Assembly: GCA_963708805.1 (NCBI GenBank)
Contig: CAVPUA010000003.1
Coordinates: forward strand, 1,612,001 to 1,676,000
Length of the DNA: 64,000 bases
Source of the DNA: CAVPUA01 sp963708805
GTDB taxonomy: Bacteria; Actinomycetota; Actinomycetes; Mycobacteriales; Jatrophihabitantaceae
Direction: 5' to 3'
The notes beneath the pieces are model-generated. The model was not told the DNA's origin. It worked only from the letters and a program-made list of their open reading frames with translations, and searched no databases. Both the position numbers and the translations under genes were made by a program. Positions 57,784 to 64,000 of the stretch are shown piece by piece. Numbering within the stretch: the stretch's first letter is position 1; each line of letters begins with the position of its first letter.

Positions 57784-58501
57784 ATGGCTCTGCTCGAACG
57801 CGAGGTGCCGCGCGAGAAGGTGCGCCGCTTCATCGACTGGCCAACGCCCGTATCCTCAGCTGATCCGGTCACTGGCACAGTGGTGGTCGGACCGGTCAGA
57901 GAGGAACGCATGGCTCAGGAAGAGACGGTCGAGGAGCGACGCGCCCGGTTCGAGCGCGACGCGTTGCCGTTCGTCGATCAGCTCTACGCCGCGGCGATGC
58001 GCATGACGCGCAACCCCAGCGACGCCGAGGACCTCGTCCAGGAGACCTTCGTCAAGGCCTTCGCCGCGTTCCACCAGTTCACCGAGGGCACCAACCTCAA
58101 GGCGTGGCTGTACCGCATCCTGACCAACACCTTCATCAACAACTACCGCAAGAAGCAGCGCCAGCCGCTGGAGTCCAACAGCGATTCGGTCGAGGACTGG
58201 CAGCTCGCGCGCGCCGAGTCGCACACGTCGACCGGCCTGCGGTCGGCCGAGATCGAGGCCCTCGACCATCTGCCCGACTCCGACGTCAAGGACGCCCTGC
58301 AGCAGCTGCCGGAGGACTTCCGGCTGGCGGTCTACCTGGCCGATGTCGAGGGATTCGCCTACAAGGAGATCGCCGAGATCATGGGAACGCCGATCGGCAC
58401 GGTGATGTCGCGACTGCACCGCGGTCGGCGTCAGTTGCAGGTCACTGCTGGCCGACTACGCCCGTGACCGCGGCCTGATCGCGACCGGAGGTCAGTCATG
58501 A
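57784..58501 (+). CDS. sigR: ECF sigma factor SigR/SigH, thiol-oxidative stress (one frameshift at the C-terminus)
   Basis: The region 2 core is DQLYAAAMRMTRNPSDAEDL and WLYRILTNTFINNYRKKQRQ; region 4 is LPEDFRLAVYLADVEGFAYK and IMGTPIGTVMSRLHRGRRQL. Two starts look usable: ATG 57784 (GAAGGGA 8 bases upstream) and ATG 57910 (GAGAGGA 5 bases upstream). The 42-residue extension between them resembles the situation in Streptomyces, where a longer unstable SigR isoform is made from the induced promoter. One extra base near 58441 shifts the last 18 codons; corrected, the gene ends at 58501, overlapping rsrA as ATGA. Confidence 0.92.
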
Positions 58502-58797
58502 GCAGCCAGCCGCCGATGGGCTTCGGTCCGGGCAACATCGACTGCGAGGACGTCCTGAAGGACGTCTTCCTCTTCATCGACGACGAGTCCGACGCCGAGG
58601 TCGTGGGACGCATCCGCGAGCACCTCGACGGCTGCGCGCCGTGCCTGCGCCAGTACGGGCTCGAGCAGGACGTCAAGTCGCTGATCGCCCGTTGCTGCGG
58701 CGGGGACGTCGCGCCCGCTCGGCTGCGCGACACCATCCGGGTCCGCCTGACCCAGGTCGTCATCGAGACCTCGCACGTGGAGTATCGCGCCGAGTAA
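58498..58797 (+). CDS. rsrA: RsrA/RshA zinc-binding anti-sigma factor
   Basis: The 99-residue protein contains the ZAS motif HLDGCAPC (H-x3-C-x2-C) and an upstream CEDVLKDVFLFIDDES; a further CCGGD may add ligands. RsrA holds SigR inactive, and disulfide formation with zinc loss releases it. It is translationally coupled to sigR. The frame is intact. Confidence 0.93.
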   Translation: MSSQPPMGFGPGNIDCEDVLKDVFLFIDDESDAEVVGRIREHLDGCAPCLRQYGLEQDVKSLIARCCGGDVAPARLRDTIRVRLTQVVIETSHVEYRAE

Positions 58798-58836
58798 CGC
58801 GCGACCCGAAACATGGGCGTGGCACGCTGACACGCG

Positions 58837-60335
58837 ATGTCCGCGCTCTCGGATCTGCTGGCCGCTCGTACGACGTTGTCGGACGAGCAGGTCCGCCACG
58901 TCCAGCGTCTGGTCGGCGAGTGGCAACTGCTGGCCGATCTGTCCTTCGCCGATCTGCTGCTCTGGGCTCCGGTCGGGCGACGACAGCTTGCTCTGCGTGG
59001 CCCAGTGCCGGCCGACGACCGGGCCGACGGCGTACCTGCACGACCAGGTCGGCGAGCTGATCGACGGCGAGCGGGCCGGCGCCGATGCGAGTCGCGCTGC
59101 GCGAGGGCCGCATCTTCCGCGAGACCGATCCGAACTGGGACAGCGACCTGCCGATCCGGCGCGAGGCGATCCCGGTCCGGCTGGGCGAGGAGATCTTCGC
59201 CGTGCTCGGTCGCGACAGCAATCTGGCCAGCATCCGCAGCCCCAGCCAGCTCGAGCTCGTCTACCTGCAGAGCGCGGCCGACCTGGCGGTGATGGTCGCC
59301 GACGGCACCTTCCCCGGGCGTGACTCCGGACGGCGTCGAGGGCTCGGGGCCGCGCGTCGGCGACGGCGTGCTGCGGGTCGAGCAGGACGGCACGATCATC
59401 TACGCCAGCCCGAACGGGCTGTCGGCGTTCCGGCGGCTGGGGATCAACGGTCCGGTGCTCGGCGAGCCGCTCGCGACGCTGACCAGCTCGATCGCCGATG
59501 ACCCGTTCGACGCCAGCGACCTGGCCGCGGCGGTCGAGGCCGCCGTCGCCGGCGGCAACCCGCTCAGCATCGAGGTCGACGGCGGGGGAGCGACGGTGCT
59601 GTTCCGGGCGATGCCGCTGCGGCCGCACGGCGAGCCGCTGGGCGCCCTGATCCTGATGCAGGACGTCACCGAGCTGCGCCAGCGCGATCGGCAGATCCTG
59701 AGCAAGGACGCCACGATCCGCGAGATCCATCACCGGGTGAAGAACAACCTGCAGACGGTCGCGGCGCTGCTGCGCCTCCAGGCCCGCCGAGTAGCGATCC
59801 CGGAGGCCCGAGAGGCGCTGGAGGAGTCGATGCGGCGGGTCAGTTCGATCGCCATGGTGCACGAGACGCTGTCGGTGTCGATCGACGAGTCGGTGAACTT
59901 CGACGAGATCGTCGACCGGCTGCTCGGGATGCTCTCCGACGTCACCGGCTCGGCCGCGCACGTCGCAGCTGACCCGATCGGGGACGTTCGGCGAGCTGGC
60001 GGCCGAGCAGGCGACGGCGCTCGTCCTGGTGCTGACCGAGCTCGTCCAGAACGCGATCGAGCACGGTTTCCGCAGCGGTCAGGACGGCGCGGCCGAGGTG
60101 CGCGCCGACGCGGGCGCGCGGGCGGCTCACGGTGATGATCGTCGACAACGGCGACGGCTTGCCGCCAGGATTCAACGCCGAGTCCACCGACCGGCTGGGG
60201 CTGCAGATCGTCCGGACGCTGGTCTCGGCCGAGCTCGGCGGAACGATCGACATTCGTCAGCGCTCGGACGGGTCGAGCGGCACCGAGGCGGTGCTGAGCG
60301 TGCCGGTCGTGCGGCGACCGCTGAGCGGGGACTGA
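58837..60335 (+). CDS. pdtaS: PdtaS-like sensor histidine kinase (frameshifted)
   Basis: The product is about 500 residues. An N-terminal GAF domain (REGRIFRETDPNWDSDLPIR, VLGRDSNLASIRSPSQLELV) is followed by a PAS domain (DGTIIYASPNGLSAFRRLGI). The HisKA_2 dimer/phosphoacceptor is IREIHHRVKNNLQTVAALLR with the second His as phosphosite, and the ATPase has LTELVQNAIEHGF and IVDNGDGLPPGF. It is the soluble kinase that pairs with the RNA-binding regulator PdtaR, which is not in the window. Five successive +1 shifts lie near 58975, 59085, 59325, 59975 and 60118. Gene order beside rsrA-sigR and whiB1 matches mycobacteria. Confidence 0.9.
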
Positions 60336-60353
60336 ACGCGATCAGGGCCGAGC

Positions 60354-60605
60354 TCAGGCCAGGCGGGCGCGAGCCCGGGCGTTGCGGCGCTTGAGGGCGC
60401 GTCGCTCGTCTTCGGAGAGGCCGCCCCACACTCCGGCGTCCTGGCCGCTCTCGAGCGCCCAGGCCAGGCAGTCCTGGATCACAGGGCAGCGCCGGCAGAC
60501 GACCTTGGCCTGCTCGATCTGCAGCAACGCGGGCCCGGTGTTCCCGATGGGGAAGAACAGCTCCGGGTCCTCGTCACGGCAGATCGCGCGGTGACGCCAA
60601 TCCAT
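60354..60605 (-). CDS. whiB1: WhiB1-type iron-sulfur transcriptional regulator
   Basis: The 83-residue protein has four cluster cysteines: one in AICRDED, two in VCRRC and one in QDCLAWALE. GVWGGLSEDERRALKRR provides the turn and basic DNA-contact tail. WhiB1 holds a [4Fe-4S] cluster, binds the housekeeping sigma factor region 4 and is NO-sensitive. The long upstream region contains a CRP-like site. The frame is intact. Confidence 0.94.
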   Translation of the reverse strand: MDWRHRAICRDEDPELFFPIGNTGPALLQIEQAKVVCRRCPVIQDCLAWALESGQDAGVWGGLSEDERRALKRRNARARARLA

Positions 60606-61028
60606 GGGTAGATCTCCTCACGTGGTCTGGCGCCGAGCCTCGTCGCTCGGGGCCTGACAACCAGCAATATGAATACCGCCGGATGGCGGGGTTGTCTCGT
60701 TCAAGGCCGGTCGATACAGGGCGCGACCGGCGGTGGTCAGCGGGATGGAACAGGAAGTGCGGGGGAACTGCTGCTCGTGCCGCGATTTCTCGCCGCTTGT
60801 GAATTCTTTCACGAGCGGCGCCGACTTTCAAGGTCTGGACCGAACGTTTCGGCGTTCGGCCCCTATCCGGCTCGCTTTCGGCCCGTCGCGACGGGCCTCC
60901 CACGATCTGGTCGAGGACAAGCCTTGCCCATATCCCCTGCTCCGGCAAGGGCGCGAGCCAAGTCGCTCAGGGATTTACCATCCTAAAACATACCGATACC
61001 GTCCGAAAACGGAGATAAAGTGGGCGGG
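60606..61028. other. Long whiB1 upstream region (about 420 bp)
   Basis: No convincing gene is seen; open frames on both strands lack conserved features. The stretch holds the whiB1 promoter, a 30-bp CRP-like palindrome at 60791-60820 and an AT-richer segment at 60970-61020 next to the diacylglycerol-kinase-like gene's stop. A long leader or small RNA is possible but not shown. Confidence 0.45.
60791..60820. promoter_or_regulatory. CRP-type site within a 13-bp-arm inverted repeat
   Basis: The core is TGTGA (60798-60802), six bases, then TCACG (60809-60813), matching TGTGA-N6-TCACA at nine of ten positions. The symmetry extends to 13-bp arms with one T-G mismatch and a 4-base centre. It could be a cAMP-receptor-protein operator for whiB1, as in mycobacteria, or alternatively a transcription-terminator hairpin for the upstream gene; no T-run is present. 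Confidence 0.55.
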
Positions 61029-61949
61029 TCAGATCAGAACCGAGATCGCCTGGCGGACGCTGCTGAACTCGATGCGATCCTGCGGGCCGACCAGATCGCC
61101 GTCGACCTGGAGCTGCATCGCCACGTCGCAGCGCAGGACGAAGCGTTCGACGTCATGCAGCAGGACGGCCCCGAGGCCCGGCGAGCGGGGCTTGCGCCGA
61201 GCCATCTGACTCATCGACCAGAGCACGCCCGGCGTCCCCATCCGGCGCCGGGCGTAGACGTCCATGCCGGCCTCGAAGGACGCTTCGGGGGTGGGCCGCA
61301 GGGGGCGATCACCGACATAGGTCCACGGATCGGTGTTGGTGACCACCGCCATGTAGAGGCCGTCGATCAGCTGCCCGTCCGGGAGCTCGATGCTCAGGTG
61401 CGGATGGCGGCGGTCGTAGGCGAAGAACTCTCGCAACCCGGATCGGGCGTAGAGGACATCGCTCGACGCACGTCCTCGGCGCCGATGCTTCTCGACGCGG
61501 GCGATGAGGTCGGCGTCGAAGCCGACCCCGGCCGCGAAGGTGAACCAGCGCTCGTCGGCCCGGGCCATGCTGATCGCGCGGCGGCGATCGTGCCGGACGG
61601 CGTCGAGCAGGATGCCGGTGGCCTCGATCGGGTCGTTGGGCAGGCCCAGCGCCCGGGCGAAGACATTGGTCGAACCGGCCGGAACGACGCCCAGCGCCGG
61701 GATCGCGTCGTGCACGCCGTCGGTGAGCAGACCGTTGACGACCTCGTTCACGGTGCCGTCGCCGCCCAGGGCCACCACGAGGTCGACGCCGTCGCGCATC
61801 GCCCGGCAGGCGAGCGCCGCGGCGTGACCGCGGTTGCGGGTCGGCTCGATCTGCAAGGAGGCGACGCTGCCCAGCGCGTGGGCCAGCACGTCGCGCTGCC
61901 GCTCGGTGGTGGCGGTGGCCCGAGGATTGACGATGACCAGCGCCCGCAC
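61029..61949 (-). CDS. Diacylglycerol/lipid kinase family protein
   Basis: The 306-residue protein has the DAGK catalytic motif VVALGGDGTVNEVVNGLL and the following VVPAGSTNVFARALGLPNDP. The N-terminus ALVIVNPRATATTE is typical of YegS/DgkB-type kinases. It should phosphorylate a lipid such as diacylglycerol. It is encoded upstream of whiB1 on the same strand with 423 bp between, and is divergent from the membrane protein at 61982. The frame is intact. Confidence 0.9.
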   Translation of the reverse strand: MRALVIVNPRATATTERQRDVLAHALGSVASLQIEPTRNRGHAAALACRAMRDGVDLVVALGGDGTVNEVVNGLLTDGVHDAIPALGVVPAGSTNVFARALGLPNDPIEATGILLDAVRHDRRRAISMARADERWFTFAAGVGFDADLIARVEKHRRRGRASSDVLYARSGLREFFAYDRRHPHLSIELPDGQLIDGLYMAVVTNTDPWTYVGDRPLRPTPEASFEAGMDVYARRRMGTPGVLWSMSQMARRKPRSPGLGAVLLHDVERFVLRCDVAMQLQVDGDLVGPQDRIEFSSVRQAISVLI

Positions 61950-61981
61950 TCCGGCAGCCTACTTTGATTAGTGTTCGACTC

Positions 61982-62377
61982 ATGACCAGCGATCCGCCGA
62001 GCCTGCCGGGTCAGCTGCGTGCGGCCATCGTGCTCGTCGGGATCGAGGCGCTCGGGCTGGCCGTCCTGAGCGTCGTGCTGTTGATCAAGACGATCACCGG
62101 CCATCCGCACAGCCTGGCCGCCGCCTTGTTGGGGGTGGCCCTCGCGCTGTTCGCCGCGGCGATGATGGCGCTCTGCGCGAAGGGCTTGGCCGACATGAGT
62201 CCGGTCGCGCGCTCGCCGCTCGTCGTGATGGAGCTCATTGCGCTGCCAGTGAGCTACACGCTCGCCTTCCAGGCTGGACTGGTCGCGTACGGCGCGCCCA
62301 TCTTGATCGTTGCGCTGGCCGTGCTCTACCTCGTGTTCACGCCGCCGGCCCGGCGCGTCCTCGATCGCGAGATCTGA
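61982..62377 (+). CDS. Small integral membrane protein, function unknown
   Basis: The 131-residue protein has four predicted helices (AAIVLVGIEALGLAVLSVVL, AALLGVALALFAAAMMALCA, LVVMELIALPVSYTLAFQAG and APILIVALAVLYLVF) and a short basic tail. A protein of this kind lies between the DAGK-like gene and sigma or phosphatase genes in mycobacteria (Rv3217c, from memory). It has no recognisable motif. It is convergent with sigF. Confidence 0.78.
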   Translation: MTSDPPSLPGQLRAAIVLVGIEALGLAVLSVVLLIKTITGHPHSLAAALLGVALALFAAAMMALCAKGLADMSPVARSPLVVMELIALPVSYTLAFQAGLVAYGAPILIVALAVLYLVFTPPARRVLDREI

Positions 62378-62382
62378 GCCGC

Positions 62383-63201
62383 CTACTCCTTGGGCTCTTC
62401 GAGTCGCTCGCGCAGTTGGGCCAGGCTGCGGGCGACCAGCCGCGACACCTGCATCTGCGAGACGCCGACGATGCCGGCGATCTCGGTCTGCGTCTTGCCG
62501 GCGACGAAGCGCAGCAACAGGATCTGCCGCTCGCGCTCGGGCAGCGAATCGAGCATCGGCCGCAGCAGCGCCCGCTGCTCGACCTGCTCGAGGCGATCGT
62601 CGATCATGCCGACGATGGGGTTGTCCGACGGGTCGCGCCCCGGCTCGGCCAGCGACTCGAGCGGCATGCCCGCGTAGGCCCGCGATGCGTCGAGTGCCTC
62701 GATGACGTCGTCCTCCGGGGCGTCGATGCGCTTGGCCAGCTCGGCGACCGTCGGCGCCCGCCGCAACTCCTGCGACAGCTCGGCGCGGGCCGTCGCGATC
62801 GTCGTCTGCAGCTCCTGGGCACGGCGAGGTACCCGGACCAGCCAACCGACGTCGCGGAAGTGCCGCTTGATCTCGCCGAGGATCGTGGGCGTCGCGTACG
62901 TCGAGAACTCCAGCCCGCGCTCGGGCTCGAAGCGATCGATCGCCTTGATGAGCCCGATGCTGCCGACCTGGACCAGGTCGGGCAGCGGCTCGTTGCGACC
63001 GGCGAAGCGCCGGGCGAGGTGCTCGACCAGCGGCATGTGCAGCTCGACCAGCCGGCTGCGCAGGGTCTGCCGGCGTTCGTCACCGACACCCTCGGTGTGC
63101 AGTTCGACGAGCAGGCGGGACGCCTCGGCCCGGTTGGTGGCGTTGCGGGCGGCGCGAGTCTGACCGGCCGACCCGTCGCCCGCACTCGAAGTCGAGGTCA
63201 C
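62383..63201 (-). CDS. sigF: SigB/SigF-family stress sigma factor
   Basis: The 272-residue protein has region 2 (PDLVQVGSIGLIKAIDRFE, FSTYATPTILGEIKRHFRD, VRVPRRAQELQ), region 3 and region 4 (LPERERQILLLRFVAGKTQT, VGVSQMQVSRLVARSL). This is the SigF/SigB group 3 pattern. Its GTG start overlaps the stop of the anti-sigma kinase gene by four bases, the usual usfX/rsbW-sigF operon. The frame is intact. Confidence 0.93.
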   Translation of the reverse strand: MTSTSSAGDGSAGQTRAARNATNRAEASRLLVELHTEGVGDERRQTLRSRLVELHMPLVEHLARRFAGRNEPLPDLVQVGSIGLIKAIDRFEPERGLEFSTYATPTILGEIKRHFRDVGWLVRVPRRAQELQTTIATARAELSQELRRAPTVAELAKRIDAPEDDVIEALDASRAYAGMPLESLAEPGRDPSDNPIVGMIDDRLEQVEQRALLRPMLDSLPERERQILLLRFVAGKTQTEIAGIVGVSQMQVSRLVARSLAQLRERLEEPKE

Positions 63202-63635
63202 GGGGTCGGATCTCCAGCGTTCGCGGGATCGGCGGCGGCGTTGGCCTCGTCGGAGTGGTCGCGGATCTTGGTCAGCGTGATCGAAACGCGGCCCTCGCTG
63301 CCGCCCGTGGCAACGGCACTGGCCAGGGCGTCCAGGACGGTCCAGCCGAATCCGTCACGGTTCAGTTCGGCGTCGCGGTCGGTGGGCACCGAGACGCCGA
63401 CCACCAACTGGCCGGGCGAGAGCGCGAAGTCGGCCGCCAGGGCCGAAGCGGCGCTGGCGAGTGGCAGCAGCAGGGCGCACGCTTCGTCGACGGCGATGCG
63501 AAGGTCCTCGATCTCGTCCAGCGTCAGGTCGCAGCGGGCCGCGAGCCCGGCGGTGACCGAGCGGAGCACGGCGACGTAGGCGCTGTCGGCGGGCACCCGC
63601 AACTCGACCGACGAATGTTCGGCTGATTCGGTCAC
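63198..63635 (-). CDS. Anti-sigma regulatory serine kinase (RsbW/UsfX-like)
   Basis: The 145-residue protein has a GHKL-type ATPase fold. The N box is DLRIAVDEACALLLPL, preceded by a helix LRSVTAGLAARCDLTLDEIE. The C-terminal GSEGRVSITLTKIRD strand closes the fold. It should bind and hold SigF until an anti-anti-sigma factor, not in this window, is dephosphorylated. The GTG start overlaps the stop of the upstream phosphatase gene. The frame is intact. Confidence 0.88.
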   Translation of the reverse strand: MTESAEHSSVELRVPADSAYVAVLRSVTAGLAARCDLTLDEIEDLRIAVDEACALLLPLASAASALAADFALSPGQLVVGVSVPTDRDAELNRDGFGWTVLDALASAVATGGSEGRVSITLTKIRDHSDEANAAADPANAGDPTP

Positions 63636-64000
63636 GATTTCTCCTGTGCGTGCTGAATGGGATTGGGAAGGTTCCAGTGGGTGACGACCGGCGTGCCGTG
63701 CTCGGCTCCGAGCTGGCTGGTCGCGGCCGTGCCCAGGGTGAAGTGACTGCCGTCGTGCACGGCCAGGCCGATCCAGCGGGCGGCGATCACCCGGCTGATG
63801 TGCCCGTGCGCGACGAACACCACCGGGCCCTGATCGATGTAGCCCAACGCGCGCGTCAACACGCGGTCGACGCGAACGGCGATCTCGGCGGCGGTCTCAC
63901 CGTGGGGAACACCGTCGGCGAACAGGGTCCAGCGCGGGTTGCCGAGCTCGCGGATCTGCGGCGTCGTCAGGCCTTCGTAGTCGCCGTAGTCCCACTCGCA
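63632..64000 (-). CDS. Histidine phosphatase family protein, Gpm2-like (C-terminal part)
   Basis: About 122 residues are visible before the window edge. CEWDYGDYEGLTTPQIRELG and GVPHGETAAEIAVRVDRVL are followed by the second catalytic histidine in VVFVAHGHISRVIAARWIGL. The first RHG motif lies outside the window. The family removes phosphate from small substrates; the mycobacterial homologue in this neighbourhood is Rv3214/Gpm2 (from memory). The stop overlaps the anti-sigma kinase start, so a three-gene operon phosphatase-rsbW-sigF is likely. Confidence 0.85.
   Translation of the reverse strand, partial: CEWDYGDYEGLTTPQIRELGNPRWTLFADGVPHGETAAEIAVRVDRVLTRALGYIDQGPVVFVAHGHISRVIAARWIGLAVHDGSHFTLGTAATSQLGAEHGTPVVTHWNLPNPIQHAQEKS

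Overview
The window is high-GC DNA from an actinobacterium. Evidence for this is a BldC regulator, a WhiB1-type iron-sulfur regulator, a SigR/RsrA pair, SigF with an anti-sigma kinase, luciferase-like F420-type oxidoreductases, DipZ and a MhuD-like haem monooxygenase. The two ends share gene order, as far as I remember it, with Mycobacterium tuberculosis Rv3193c-Rv3197 (left) and Rv3214-Rv3228 (right). No feature fixes the genus.

Left core block (1-10.6 kb): aarF/ABC1 kinase (cut by the window edge), type III glutamine synthetase, a ThiF-like protein, a YgjP-type metallopeptidase, a DUF2342 metalloprotease, a small membrane protein, a PDZ-Lon-like protease, a UPF0182 membrane protein and the initiator tRNA. 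Accessory block 1 (10.6-17.4 kb): beside tRNA-fMet sits an AbiE toxin-antitoxin operon (abiEi, abiEii and a third DUF6880-like gene) with a striking 21-bp inverted-repeat operator, then a decayed tyrosine integrase, then a large repeat-rich surface protein with an LAxTG sorting signal.

Metabolic block (17.4-32 kb): a KstD-like flavoprotein, a MarR regulator with a DUF5313 membrane protein, a putrescine/amine utilisation cluster (permease, PuuD, GntR regulator, PuuA, aldehyde dehydrogenase, SDR), GalE, an SGNH hydrolase, a MhuD-like monooxygenase, PhzF, cysteine dioxygenase, a HAD phosphatase and a secreted esterase. Accessory block 2 (32.1-36.7 kb): five tightly packed genes around a phosphosulfolactate-synthase (ComA)-like enzyme, which look like an undescribed biosynthetic cluster. 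Next (36.7-49.8 kb) come acyl-CoA ligase, LLM oxidoreductases, an AidB-like acyl-CoA dehydrogenase, thioesterase and NTF2-like genes, mixed with housekeeping genes (tRNA-Lys, tRNA-His, orn, pterin dehydratase, bldC, hisN).

Right core block (49.9-64 kb): dipZ, quinone oxidoreductase, MOSC protein, rsgA, aroA, an SRAP protein, ybaK, sigR-rsrA, a PdtaS-type histidine kinase, whiB1, a diacylglycerol-kinase-like gene, sigF with its anti-sigma kinase, and a Gpm2-type phosphatase cut by the window edge.

About 25 genes are broken by frameshifts, more than 50 events in all. Nearly every one that can be resolved is a single extra base (+1). Natural gene decay would not be so one-sided, so I read most of them as residual insertion errors in the assembly and annotate these genes as CDS across their full extent. 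The integrase remnant also carries an in-frame stop and is truncated, so it looks truly dead.
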